Shown piece after piece: positions 9,785 to 20,837 of a stretch of 64,000 nt of DNA (its first letter is position 1; each line of letters starts with the position of its first letter). The stretch spans positions 6,324,001 to 6,388,000 of the forward strand of contig NC_092806.1 in the NCBI RefSeq assembly GCF_040954645.1, given 5' to 3'. Made by a program: the position numbers and the translations under genes. This DNA is from Diabrotica undecimpunctata. Taxonomy: Eukaryota > Arthropoda > Insecta > Coleoptera > Chrysomelidae. Below the pieces are notes generated by a model. That model saw only the letters and a list, made by a program, of their open reading frames with translations. It ran no database searches and was not told where the DNA came from.

Positions 9785-10215
9785 GTTGGAGTTTGTTTTT
9801 AATATCAGCTTCTTTCAGTTTTCTAACATCTAATTTTGGAGTTCTTTGGGGTTTTCTAATACGTTTAAGCTTAAGCGTGACATTAGCGATTAGTGGGTTA
9901 TGGTCTGATGTGATATTTGCTCCTGGATATGTGTTAACTGATTTGATGGTATTAAGATATCTCTCTTTAATCATTATATAATCGATTTGGTTTCTTCCCA
10001 CTTTTTCCGGTCTATCTGCTGGTGAGTGCCATGTATATAACCGTCTCATTGGTAATTTAAAGAACGTGTTTGTGATTATTAGACTTTGTTCTTGGCAGAA
10101 TTGTATTAGACGATCTCCTCTATCGTTACGTTCCCCTAGTGTTTAATCTCTCATTATTGTTTCAGCTCTTCCCTTGCCCATACTTTTGCATTGAATTTGC
10201 CCATAACTACATGTG
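9785..10215 (-). mobile_element. LINE-A, endonuclease domain remnant
   Basis: The minus-strand frame at 9723-10049 gives RPEKVGRNQIDYIMIKERYL, then NTYPGANITSDHNPLIANV. Q-I-D-Y-I and S-D-H-N-P are conserved endonuclease motifs, the last holding the catalytic histidine. Further upstream on the minus strand (10,100-10,205) the degraded phrase VMGKFNAKVWAREE corresponds to the family's GDFNAKVG motif. The frame then runs towards KLQQKIYD and across the LINE-B insertion into 7320. The 5' end beyond 10,215 is not recognisable. Confidence 0.85.
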
Positions 10216-11779
10216 AATTAAAAAATACAGACATAATTATGGATGAACAACTTGAGACAATTTTTGAAAATTACTTTTTTTCATTCACAAAAAATGCTTC
10301 CTTGCAATAAATTTTTAGTAAATCTGTTTTTTGTATCCGTCTAAGTTAGTTATTCTTTAAATATTCCAAAACTCTAATTTTAGACCTCCCGCTTCTATAT
10401 TTTATTACAAAACAAAACAAACTAATACTTATAACTTCTTACGTGCTTAATTTTAGTTAATTTATACAACATCCAAACTTAGATCTTTACCTAAATAATT
10501 TAAATTGACGTTTAATCACCATCAGGATTATCTCGGGAGTTCCGAACAGGTTCGAAGGATTTGTAACATCAATCTAAAATGCAATAGAGCACGAAGTACT
10601 TCCCGAACTTTACAATTCCAATAAACAGCTGTATACCAATTAATCCAATGGTAACTAATTTAAGTGTTTTGAAATGATTTAGAAAATAATTTAAATCAAA
10701 TAAAACAATCAATGTTATAAAAGTTAGAAAAAGATGATTAAAAATTAGCGAATCGATGAGAGCTAGAACTAAGAGTAAAGTAAAATTTCTTTAATCTATT
10801 TGTACAAGTTGTTTTAATTTTTCTTTTCTTGTTTTAAGTCTCATTTTCATCAAAGATGTTGGTAATAATTATCAATTTAAAAGCTGCACTTCTAATAAGT
10901 TGTTTTGAGCTACTACCATACCATTCTTTTATATCATTTACTATCCCCTTAATGTTATCTTGAATTATGAACCACGAGATGCCATATTTTCCTTTACGCA
11001 ATATATATCTAGGATATTGCAGTTTTTTTGTTTTATTGTTCGATTAACTTCTTATTATTTATTATTCTTTCTGTAGCACTTGGACGTTCGTATTGTGATT
11101 TAAATCAATAGTTTAGGAGTTGAGCCATAAAAATCATACGAACAAGCTGAATTTTGCCTAAAATATTAATTTTGTGCCCCAAAAAAAGATGAAAAAAAGT
11201 TTACCACTTTTATCCCTGAGCTTCCCCATCAAACCGCTCTCGTAGAGGGGTAAAAACGCAAAAAAATCGATTGATAAAGAATCTCTACGCTGTAGAAAAA
11301 AAAAATGTTTCATATAAAAAATATTGCTGAGATAATTTTAATTAGCCCTTTTTGTGTAGAATGAACCGTTCTCTCAGAAAAAACACTTGAAGCGACCGAC
11401 GATTTTGAATATCACTTACGCGCACGAAACCAAGATTCAATAAAAATTGTATCAGCTCGACAGTAAAAATTCAATATCTTTTGATCCAATTGTCCTATCG
11501 ACAAAAATCAAAATGTGTTTTAACGGTAAAGACTGCAGCTTTCGCAGTGTTTGTATTTCGGCGCAAATGAACTTAGTTTTTATTAAAATGTTAAATAACT
11601 ACGCGTGACGTGTAAAATTCCCGAGACACTACTGCATTCATCACTAATTAGTAGTGCAGTGATTTATGATCATAATTTGGCGTTATTGGACACAGAGCCA
11701 TCTTTTGTTTTGATATTGGACTTATCGCCCTAATAAATTTTGGCCATTCTTATTCTCCTACATATTTTGGTCTCGCAAA
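10216..11779. other. AT-rich interval without recognised genes
   Basis: No open frame of note and no recognisable transposon ends. The part at 11,180-11,560 is slightly more complex (GAGGGGTAAAAACGC near 11,236) and could be an old non-coding repeat, but I have no internal second copy to support this. Confidence 0.45.
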
Positions 11780-12620
11780 AGCCTGCACTACTAATGTAGA
11801 AACCTAGATATTTCAAACTGGTCCAAGTTTGTTTGGAGTGGGTTTAAATAATTGACTATTCTAAAATGTATTTTTGTTTATTGATATTAAGACCACATTT
11901 ATTGTTTTGGTTTCCACTACCAGTGGGTAGCAGTCTTGAGTTAATAGTGTTGTATGGTCTACATATCTAAGTTTTGAGACTTTTTTGCCTGTCATAGAGA
12001 TATCGCTATGTCATTTGTCAAGAACTTTTCTGATTATATATTCCACATAAGAAGTTAAAAAGACTTCTTACATAGAAGATAAAATACATACTTAAAGGTC
12101 TTCTCTATTGGACTTCAAACCTTTAAAAAGGTTGAACTTATAATTTTTAATACATATTCTGGTTTCATTATTTTTGTATAGATTTTTCACAAGAGCTGAG
12201 AGATGATCACTAACTCTCATCTCATGCAAAATTTTCCACAAAACTTTCCAGTTTATACAGTCAAATGCCCTTTGGTAAACCAAAAATTTTGAATTCTCTT
12301 GTTTTCTTGAGCTCTCGTATATTGAGAATTTGCTCACTTGTGCCCTTAACCTCAACAAAATCTGCGTTTTCTTGTGGTATTTGTCGATTCAGGTATGTCT
12401 GCATACGATATATGATGATTCTCAATAGAATTTTACTCGAGTGTGAAATTAGCGAGATGGTTCGATAGTTACTAAATATTGTAGGTGCACCTTTCTTATA
12501 AATTTGGAGTAAATAGCTCAGTACAACAATCTCTGGACCATTTGCTGATTCTCCATATCTGATTGCACACTTTCCACATTAATTGGAGACTTTAACCTAT
12601 GCTTTTTAAAATATTGGTTG
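11780..12620 (-). mobile_element. LINE fossil, RT palm region
   Basis: The minus-strand frame at 12,092-12,358 contains YQRAFDCINWKVLWKILHEM, then RVSDHLSALVKNLYKNNETR. This is RT motif A (here in the form FDCINW) and the helix that follows it. Beyond it, towards 11,780, degraded GLNINKQK and LKYLGFYISSAGF are what follows the catalytic box in this class. The catalytic YADD region is not readable. The copy is old and heavily broken, and its family differs from LINE-A and LINE-B. Confidence 0.68.
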
Positions 12621-12914
12621 TGATATCATCGCAACCAGATAATTTATTTTTTTTAAGAAGTTTAAAGGCTTTATTAACCCGTAAGGGGTAAGCTGGAGTC
12701 ACTCAGACCTATTGGTATTCAATGAGTATTTGACTAGGGTACTGTGAACATGTTCAAATTAGAAATAAGAGTCTCAGTAACTCCATCTCATCGTTAAGTT
12801 TTGTAATTGGTATCAAATTAAATATTTTTGTAAAACCTGTTATTTTTAGATGAATTTGGTTTCTAGTACATTAGAATATTAGGCAATAATTTTGAAGGTA
12901 CTGTTTTAAGATAG

Positions 12915-13245
12915 TATAATGAGTCGAGTTACAAATACTTCAGGACTTTAATAAACGAAACTGGAAACCAAAACAATGAAATAAAAAGACGTATTGAAAT
13001 TGCCAGGGCCACCTTCATAAAGATAAGGAAATTCTCCTAAAACAGAGATATAAGCATCCTTTTACGATTAAGAATGCTAAGGCCTAATAAAAAGGAAACA
13101 CTGGCAGAGCTTCCCAAAACAGATGAAACACGACGTCTGCGGAACACAAAAAGAAATATGGGGAATGATGAGAAGACAAAGAAAAGAGATGAAAGAACTA
13201 ATAAAAACGAAACACATTCAGAAGAAAACATGGGTAGGTTACGAG
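12915..13245 (+). mobile_element. LINE fragments, rearranged
   Basis: Plus-strand frames read YKYFRTLINETGNQNNEIKR and RRIEIARATFIKIRKF, the motif that normally follows the RT catalytic box (Y-x-Y-L-G-T-x-I-N). They are followed from about 13,130 by KEIWGMMRRQRKEMKELIKT and QKKTWVGY, which belongs to the linker normally upstream of the RT. The order is therefore reversed relative to a normal element: either two fragments are joined or an internal rearrangement occurred. Confidence 0.6.
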
Positions 13246-13571
13246 TAAAGAATAAAAATCTGGTTTTGTTTGAATTTATTTGAATTCCCATTTCCTCTCC
13301 TACTTTGTGAATACGATCAAGCAGAACTTGGAGACCTTCAATATTTTGTGACACAATTACTGTATCTTTCGCGTATCTAATTACATTAAGTAGTTCCCCG
13401 TTGGTTTTGATTCTATATAACTGTCTTTTAAGTGATTTTTTAAGTACTTAGTTCAGGTAAACGTTAAACAATTTTGGGGATATATTGCAACCCTGTCTGA
13501 CTCTTTGTTGTATGGAGATTTCGTCGGTGTAATTGTCTTCAATTTTTGCAATAGAAGTTTGAATATGATAC
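13246..13571 (-). mobile_element. LINE copy (host of the nested LINE), RT C-terminal part
   Basis: On the minus strand this reads IQQRVRQGCNISPKLFNVYL, then VIRYAKDTVIVSQNIEGLQV, then GEEMGIQINSNKT. The catalytic box has lysine where the second position should be aspartate (YAKD instead of YADD), so the enzyme would be dead. The copy resumes at 14,388 after a nested plus-strand LINE. Confidence 0.78.
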
Positions 13572-13583
13572 ATATTTTTAATT
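13572..13583. repeat. Left 12-bp target duplication of nested LINE
   Basis: ATATTTTTAATT here matches 14,376-14,387 exactly, directly after the GATGATGATGA tail of the nested LINE. Confidence 0.8.
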
Positions 13584-14375
13584 GTAATGTATTTAATGTA
13601 TACCACCTTGTCAAACGCCTCGAAAAATATGGGCCTGCAAGTAAATGAAAATAAAACTAAGATAATGGCATCAACACCCAACAATAGAGCCAGAAACATC
13701 GGCCACCAATTCACGGTTGATAATTCTACCGTTGAAGTGGTGAACAAATTCACATACTTAGGCTCCCTGATCACCAAGGAGAACGTCATGACGGAAGAAA
13801 TCAAGCGAAGAATAATCCTAGCAAACAAATGCTATTTTGGACTGAGTTGACATATGAGAAGCAGAAACTTAAGCCAAAAAACAAAAATATACATATACAA
13901 AACCCTTATACAACCAGTGTTGACATATGGGTCGGAGACATGGACCATTTTCAAGGCAGATGAAAATCTCCTGCTTATATTTGAACGAAGGATCCTGAGA
14001 AGAATATTTGGTGGCATCTGTGAAAATGGTGTTTGGAGAAGCAGGTACAACTATGAGATATATCACAGATATAAACATATATTTGGTGGTAAAGACGTAG
14101 TATCCTTTATAAAAATAGGAAGACTAAGATGGGCAGGACATCTGGCAAGATCACAGCAGAACAACCCTCCTAGAAGAATCCTTATGTCACAAGCTGTGGG
14201 AAGTAGAAGTAGGGGTAGGCCAAAACTCAGATGGAGGGATGGTGTAAATGAGGATGGTAGACAAATAGGCGCAGCAAACTGGCAACAGTTGGCAATGGAT
14301 AGAACTGACTGGCGTAATAGACTTGGGAAGGTCGAGGCTCTTTTATAGGGCTGTAGCACCAATGATGATGATGAA
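13584..14375 (+). mobile_element. 5'-truncated LINE nested in an opposite-strand LINE (GAT-tailed family)
   Basis: The frame at 13,587-13,850 gives LSNASKNMGLQVNENKTKIM and FTYLGSLITKENVMTEEIKR. After one stop-like break, 13,854-14,348 continues with RNLSQKTKIYIYKTLIQPVL, TYGSETWTI, then RLRWAGHLARS and GRPKLRWRDGV, ending near VEALL. The tail is GGCTGTAGCACC followed by ATGATGATGATGA. The element starts just after the RT catalytic box, so it is non-functional. Other 3' ends of the same family lie at 37,605-38,290 (minus) and 58,705-59,010 (plus). Confidence 0.87.
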
Positions 14376-14387
14376 ATATTTTTAATT

Positions 14388-14600
14388 ACACGAATATCTT
14401 TGTCATCTATTCCTGTATTTTTTAACATCTAAAATAATTTTACATGCTGTTTTTTATCGAATGCCTTTTCGTAGTCAACGAAGCATGCAAATACGTATTT
14501 TCCTTGATCATGGCGTTTTTGTAAGATAATATTATAATGCGCAAAAAGTACCTCTCTAGTTTTCACAGCGCTTCTAAAACCAAATTAGACATCTTCGAGA
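14388..14600 (-). mobile_element. LINE copy (host of the nested LINE), RT palm motif
   Basis: The minus strand reads GKYVFACFVDYEKAFDKKQH, then MLKNTGIDDKDIRVIKN, which is RT motif A and the following helix. It joins across the nested LINE to the piece at 13,246-13,571 once one 12-bp duplication is removed. Confidence 0.75.
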
Positions 14601-15340
14601 TCTTCTTCGCTTCTTCTTTTTTTGGTGTCTATTCTTTCGAATATTGGCGATCATTCTGGCCAAAAATATTTTAATAACTGATGCTTTAAATAGATTATTT
14701 GTTGTTGTGGGAAACCATTTACTCAGGTTTTTTAACCATTAATTATTTCTCATTATGTGTCCGAGATATTTCAACTTTTTCTTTTTAATCGTGTACATCA
14801 CTTCTCTTTCTTATCCCATTCTTCGTAATACAGTCTCGTTGGTTATCTTGCCCGTCCATGATATCCTTAGGATTCTTTTGTATATTTTTCTTCTGTATAT
14901 TCTACATCTTCTTCCAGATGTTGCTATAGCAACATCTCGAATGATTCAAGTAGTTTTTTCTCCATCGCTTTAGTGAGTGTCCAGGATTCAACTCCGTAGT
15001 ATAATATCGAGAAGATATAACATCGTAGGAGCCTTACTTTTATCTCCAGATTAAGGTTGTGGCTTTTAAAGAGTTTGGCCATGTTGTTAAATGTACTCCT
15101 AGTCTTCTCTATTCGACATTTTATTTCCTGTGAGTGATCCATTGTTCGTTTACTATTGTCCCAAGATAGGTAAACTGTTTTACTTGGTCCACTGGTGTAT
15201 TCTTGATAAGCATTCGGACGTTTCTAATTTTATTTTTGCTGATGACCATAAATTTAGTTTTTGATATGTTTACTTTTAGTCCAAATCTTTCACTTACTTT
15301 CTTTGCATTTAAGTCTAATTCTGTTGTTAACTATTTTTAG
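14601..15340 (-). mobile_element. LINE 3' half, minus strand
   Basis: The minus strand gives GLKVNISKTKFMVISKNKIR and QVKQFTYLGTIVNEQW (upstream of 15,142). The frame at 14,924-15,142 then gives CRIEKTRSTFNNMAKLFKSH, LRCYIFSILYYGVESWTLT and EKKLLESFE. A degraded tail runs down to about 14,600. The catalytic core is missing. The piece abuts the LINE copy at 14,388-14,600, so it is a separate insertion or the older target. Confidence 0.75.
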
Positions 15341-16104
15341 AAAAATCTTAAGAGTATGGCTTATTAGGCAAATTAATCGATATTTTGTGCATTGCGTAAC
15401 ATTGTGTTTTAGGTGTTTGTATATCTAAATAATTTTAGCATTAATAACGTTTACCTAAATTTACATAAGAAGCTCGTTGTTATAATTTACTCGTATTAAG
15501 TGTTTTTGTCGCTTTTTGTCCTCGTACATACTCACAGGTTGTGCCGATGCGGCCCATACAACGTTCATTAAAAGTAAGATATAAAAACGGCACTGCATAA
15601 TTGCAGCTGAACCTGCTTGTGGGAGTTGTACAATTACTCCCATGAGCGCCATTAAATACTATCACTAGAACTACTCTAATTCAATTCTAACTAGCGCTAC
15701 AGTCAGGGGGCCAGAAATTACTTCATACCGTCGCATTGATGTGATATACGTGAGTCATTAAATGGGATACTCTTTGTATAAATTATTAACGGTGTTGGGT
15801 TTATAAAAAGAAATAATCTGTATGATTTAAAAATGATTTAAAAAATGATATAAACTTCCTATCTTTTACTCTTTTTTAAATTGTACGTATTTTATTCGTT
15901 ATTCATTAAAACACAGGATGTATGCTAAATTTCCCTGACTAAAGACGTGGCATCCTAACCTTTATAGATATAACAAAAGCATACGACAGCGTACCAGTAG
16001 TGTAGCATTTCAAACCACCTTGTATGTATTAAAATACCGAAGAATATTTTTAATGTATTTCTATTTCCTATCGTACATGTATCGTACAGTATCATACAGA
16101 AAAT
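15341..16104. other. Unassigned interval
   Basis: Short frames at 15,461-15,665 on the minus strand have no motif I recognise. A stretch near 16,020-16,070 (ATTAAAATACCGAAGAATA, then ATGTATTTCTATTTCC) resembles 19,085-19,145 and weakly 18,437-18,470. This suggests that a common unidentified repeat flanks the LINE to the right. Confidence 0.35.
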
Positions 16105-16411
16105 TCCTTCTCACCATTATGGGCGATTTTAATATCTCCATAAGATTGGAGCTGGAGATAAGACACAGTACAGTAAAGCACATGGACTTGGAGTCAAAAA
16201 TGAGAGAGGAAACCTCCTAGAAAAATTCGCAGAAGACTCAGAACTAGTTGTCACCAACACATTCTTCCAATTACCACCTCGCAAGCTGTATACGTGGAAA
16301 TCCCCTCAAGACAGACCTGGAAGAATGATTAGGAATCAAATAGACTACATTTTAGTCAATAAAAGACTCTGAACCAGCTTTACATCTGTCAAGACTAATC
16401 CTGGAGTAGAC

Positions 16412-17002
16412 TTGGAGACATACTACGTTCTACTGGTGGGAGTATTTCGAGTCAAACTCAAAACAGCGCAGAAAAGGAAAGCACAATCATACGACCTACG
16501 TATGCTGAAAGACCTTGATACGAGGATGAGAGTCCAAGCTACGTTAAAGAAGACTGCAATTAGAGACGAATCGAACGAAATACAAACGATCAAACATATT
16601 ACAGAAATAGTGCAAAACGTAAAGGATAAACACCTAAAGACAGATATATTAATAAAGAAAAAATCATGGATGACGGATGAGACCCTGAAAATAATGGGCG
16701 AGAGAAGAGAAGACAAAAATGACCCATACAAATATAAAACCATAAATATATTAATAAGAACAAAAATCAGAGAAGCGAGAGAAAAAGAAGCAAGGGAAAG
16801 ATGCGAAGAAATTGAGACTCTGCAGTCAAAGTACGATAGTCACAATGTACATAGAAAAGTTAAAGAACTCACAGAGGGGCTAAGACGAAGGCAGAAAGGA
16901 AATATAACTGATTCTGATGAAAACATCATCTTGAATAAACTTAGTAAAATAAGAACGTGGAAAGAATATCTAGGAAAACTATTTGAAGACCAAATCCTTT
17001 GA
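16412..17002 (+). pseudogene. LINE linker region between endonuclease and RT
   Basis: This open stretch of 196 codons is rich in K, R and E. It includes KKKSWMTDETLKIMGERRED, TKIREAREKEARERCEEIET, then KYDSHNVHRKVKELT and ends in WKEYLGKLFEDQ. The start is arbitrary because the endonuclease immediately upstream is in a broken frame (a stop precedes TSFTSVKTNPGVD). By position and wording it matches the linker of LINE-A at 6998-7198. It would tether the nuclease to the RT and may bind nucleic acid. Confidence 0.7.
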
Positions 17003-17120
17003 GCTAGAAAGGTAAAGCTAAAGGTAGCTAGAGGTAAATGATGGACCAAGAATATTACAGCAGAAAGTTTATTCCGCAATAACACAGTTAAAGAATGGCA
17101 AAGCGGCAGGGCCTGATAAT

Positions 17121-17792
17121 ATGCAAGTAGAACTACTCAAACTAATGGACAACGAATCAATAGCAATAATCGCAAAGATATTCAACAACATATACAACTC
17201 TGGAGAAATACCAACAGAATGGCTGAAATCTAAGTTTATTGCACTTGCAAAAACCAGGAGCCAAAAAATGCGAAGATTACCGTACTATAAGTCTCATGAG
17301 TCATCTCCTAAAATTGTTCCTAAAGATAATTCATAAGAGAATCTACAAGCTGTGTGAAAGTCAAATTTCCCTTAACTAGTTCGGGTTCTCAATGCTGTTG
17401 GTACTAGAGAGGCTTTGTTCTCAGTACAAGTCTTATTTCGGAGATGCAGAGACGTCAACTGCGACGTATATGCATGTCTGGTTGATTACGAGAAAGCGTT
17501 TGATCGAGTACAGCACGCCAAGATGATGCAAATATTAAAAGAAACAGGAATTAACAACCAAGTTCTGAAAATAATTAGAAATCTTTACTGGAATCAGACA
17601 GCAAATCTCATAGTTGAAGGTAAACGCACTAACTATGTGAAAATCATACGTGAAGTGAGACAAGGCTGTATTTTGTCTCCTCTAATCTTCAATCTGTACC
17701 CTGAAGGAATATTTATCGAAGTTTTTCACGAAACTGAAAAAAGGTATTTTACTAAATGGTTACCGGCTAAACAATATCAGATATGCAGATGA
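17121..17792 (+). pseudogene. LINE RT core, frame-broken
   Basis: Two frames cover the RT fingers and palm. The first (17,121-17,336) has IFNNIYNSGEIPTEWLKSKF. The second (17,415-17,792) has CDVYACLVDYEKAFDRVQHA with the motif A aspartate, QVLKIIRNLYWNQTANLIVE, and RQGCILSPLIF. The catalytic box appears just downstream as RYADDT in another frame near 17,780. At least three frame breaks make it a fossil. Confidence 0.8.
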
Positions 17793-18437
17793 CACCATAG
17801 TATATGTGGACCAATTAGAAGACCTACAAGTTCTTATGAATAAAGATAATTAGCAAGAAAAGGATAACAGAAGGTCAACTCTACGTCAACCAATCCCCTG
17901 TAAAAATAATCACGCTATGCAACTACCTCGGCACCATAATAAATGAAGAATGGACCAACAACCAGGAGATTAGAGCACGCATCTTAAAAGCTAAATCCAC
18001 CTTCAGTCGGATGGGTGCCTTGAATCGTGGACCTTGAACGAAGATTTATGCAGAAAACTGGAAGCATTTAAGATGTGGCTATATCGGAGAATACTTAAGA
18101 TCCCGTGGACTAACTAAGTCACAAATGAAGAGGTCCTCAGAAGAATAAATAAGAACCGAGAGATACTGACCACTATCAAATCTCGAAAGTTATAGTTCTT
18201 CGGAAATATTATGCGAAATAAATCCAGATATGCTCTCCTTTAAGCCATCCTGCAAGGAAAAATATTTGGAAAACGAGGTCCAGGAAGAAGAAGAACATCT
18301 TGGTTAAAGAACCTCAGAATCAGGTTCAATACAACATCTGTGCAGCTTTTCCGCGCTACTGCAGATAAGGTAAAGATTGCCATAATGATAGCCAACATTC
18401 GTACTGGATAGGCACATCAAGAAGAAGAAGAATCGTA

Positions 18438-19144
18438 CATGTTAAAACACCAAAATATTTTTTTAATCCTTTTGCATCGTTGATAATATAAACATTTCTG
18501 GTTTGTTTATAATAATTTTTAATTGCATTTTTTGATCATGAAGCCGCTTTAGGATATTTTGAGCGTCAAATAAACAGAAATATTTCTGTTTATGCTTTTG
18601 TTTATACCGAGTTGGGTGAACGATTTTTAAAGATTATGAAATCACTACCGATGGAGCCGTTATCAAGAGCAGTTCGTTTCGTTTGTTTAGTTCGAATTGT
18701 CATCAAATTTGTAATGGTTTTTTTCGTTATTGGTTTTTGTTATCGGAAATAGTGAAGTTTGGTAGTATGTGTAGTTATAGATTAAAGTTGTAGTTAAGAT
18801 CTTGACGTGTAAAGAGCTCTGGTGTGTATTCTTCAAAAAGCCGGCAGATAATGTTTGTGGAAAGGTAAATTCAATCAAATGAAAATGTGGTAGTTTTGCT
18901 GAATTAATCACCGATTTGTTATAAAATATGTATTGTATTGTCTCCTAAATGGAAGATTTGTAAGCAGTGGTACCATATTAAGTGTCCACATGTTTTCAAG
19001 GCCTGTTTGAAAAGCCAAACTTTGAAGATTGCAATCTTCTTAACCCAAATCCTGTAGCATTTTTATATTCCTTCATATGTATTGAAATCACTCCTTATAT
19101 GTTAAAACATCGAATAATGTTTTCCATGTATTTCTGTTTCCTAG
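18438..19144. other. Unassigned interval with a 24-bp palindrome
   Basis: No clear gene. 18,570-18,593 is a perfect palindrome built on ATAAACAGAAAT and its complement. At about 18,945-19,000 a short frame reads CKQWYHIKCPHVF, which resembles half of a PHD-type zinc motif but is too short to call. Confidence 0.4.
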
Positions 19145-20300
19145 TAAAAAAAGATAATCCAAATCCAGACGACGGTAAATTTCTCATCAAGGCAACATCT
19201 CGATTGACAAGGATGTAATACACCACAGTGTGGAAAATTGTTACAGATAGAATTCAACCTCGTAAAAAGCGGAGTGACTTTTCTACATATAAAGCAGCAA
19301 ATGAAAAAGACGCTGAGGTAATTAGAAGAGCAGTTTATAATTTCTATTCAAAGAACCTAGTTACAACGCTTAGTATGATCTACGATCAACTTGTTAAAGA
19401 ATATTCTATTTCGTACTCCCCTTTAACTTTATCAAGGTTTTTGAATCACATTGGTTTTCGATACAAGAAAATTAATAAGCGATCATCAATAATGGATTCC
19501 CCTCGACTTATTAACTGGAGAAACGAATACTTGGATGCTATATCTAAATTAAGAGATGAAGGAAGACCAATATTTTATCTGGATGAAAGATGGTTCGATA
19601 GCCACGATACTGCTCAAAAAGGTTGAACAGACGACTCTATTAAGTGTGCTCCCAATTATCCAATTAATAGAGGTCAGCGAATAATTATTCTAAACATTGG
19701 ATCCAAAAATGGCTGGCTTGGAGGAGAAAGTTTTTTACTATCTGCAAAAAACATTTAAAAGTTTCAAAGCTGGATTACTATGAAAATATGACGAGTAACT
19801 TGTTTAAGGAATGGTATGAAAAGAAAGTGTTGCCAAATTTGCCTCCAAAAAGTTTTATTGTAATGGATAACATGACGTATCACAGCGAATAAATTAGAAA
19901 AATCCGCAGTGTAGGCTCGACGAAAAAACAAATATCTGATTTTTTGTATGAAACTTATTTGTACTACAAAAAAAGAAATGTTGGAAGTTCTTCACACAAA
20001 AGTATTTGAGAAACAGTCTGTTATAGACGAATTAGCCAAACGTGATGTTCATATTATATTGCGATTACCTCCTTATTACTGTGTTTTCAACCCTATTAAA
20101 TTATTCTGTAGTCAACTTAAGGGAAGTTTACGGCGAAACAACTGCTGTCCAAAATTTAGTAGCCAAGTGTTTCACATGTTATAAAAACGGAAGATCATTA
20201 CAGAACATTAACCTCACATATTAAACGAATAATTATAACATTAGATGATGACGATTCTACTGAAGATGACAGCGATAGTAACATAGAGTTGTAATTTGTA
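19145..20300 (+). pseudogene. IS630/Tc1-superfamily transposase, wide D-E spacing (broken)
   Basis: After a helix-turn-helix-like KATSRLTRM, stop, TTVWKIVTDRI, the frame at 19,228-19,626 continues with SYSPLTLSRFLNHIGFRYKK and INWRNEYLDAISKLRDEGRP, then FYLDERWFD with the first catalytic aspartate. Broken frames then give SFIVMDNMTYHSE (second aspartate, codon at 19,865). The frame at 19,948-20,184 ends in RLPPYYCVFNPIKLFCSQL, where the expected glutamate after N-P-I is lysine (20,098). About 77 codons separate second D and that site, allowing for frameshifts. An acidic tail (DDDDSTEDDSDSN) precedes the stop near 20,295. It resembles the element at 47,131-48,880 in layout. No terminal repeats were found. 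Confidence 0.78.
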
Positions 20301-20761
20301 ATTATTTTTTTCCATCTAAACTTCAAATTTTATTTTTTTATGTAATTGTTTCTAATTTTATTATGTTCCCTTTTTTAATTCTGATTTTTACTACGACTCT
20401 TTTAATCTTTTACTGTTATTAACATTATTTTCCTTATTATTTCTTTAATTTGTTCATTTCTCTTATTTCATTGTACATAATAACATACCTATAACTACAC
20501 AGATATAGATACGTATTAAACATATGATATGATATTTAATTTTATATTTATTATTCCAACCCTATTAAAATATTATATATATTTGAATTTTTTTGTTAAT
20601 TTTAGCGAATCCTCTCCTGGAAGGGGGGGGGGGTGATCCCACCAGCGTCAGTCATAATTTCTTATATCTTGACGGAAACTATAATATTTATTTAATTTCA
20701 ATTTTACTAAATCATATTTCACTTACTTTTTATTTAATCAATTTAAATTTATATTAAATAA

Positions 20762-20832
<71 letters not shown>
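20762..20832. repeat. (CA)n(TA)n microsatellite
   Basis: A run of CA repeats changes directly into TA repeats. A run of twelve or more G residues lies slightly upstream, near 20,623-20,632. I see no coding content. Confidence 0.95.

Positions 20833-20837
<5 letters not shown>

Larger units (their letters stand above)
16105..18437 (+). mobile_element. LINE with endonuclease, linker and RT remnants
   Basis: Near 16,115 TIMGDFNISI gives the endonuclease G-D-F-N motif. At 16,255-16,375 TFFQLPPRKLYTWKSPQDRP and RNQIDYILVNKRL follow. The frame at 16,412-17,002 is the basic linker (KKKSWMTDETLKIMGERRED, ending EYLGKLFEDQIL). At 17,121-17,336 MQVELLKLMDNESIAIIAKI, SGEIPTEWLKSKFIAL and a broken continuation start the RT. 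At 17,415-17,792 CLVDYEKAFDRVQHAKMMQI and REVRQGCILSPLIFNLY follow, then a shifted RYADDT. The tail is AAG-rich and ends near 18,437. It has many frameshifts and is non-functional. A second 3' end of the same family is at 1607-2005. Confidence 0.85.

Noticed and set aside
15461..15665. Overlapping minus-strand ORFs that might be a secreted peptide
   Set aside because: They overlap each other in two frames, lack a convincing signal peptide or cysteine pattern, and match nothing else in the window.
18570..18593. Perfect 24-bp palindrome as a regulatory operator
   Set aside because: AT-rich and isolated with no gene nearby; noted as a palindrome only.
18945..19010. CKQWYHIKC as a PHD finger
   Set aside because: Only half of a possible zinc motif; the remaining ligands are not found in any frame.
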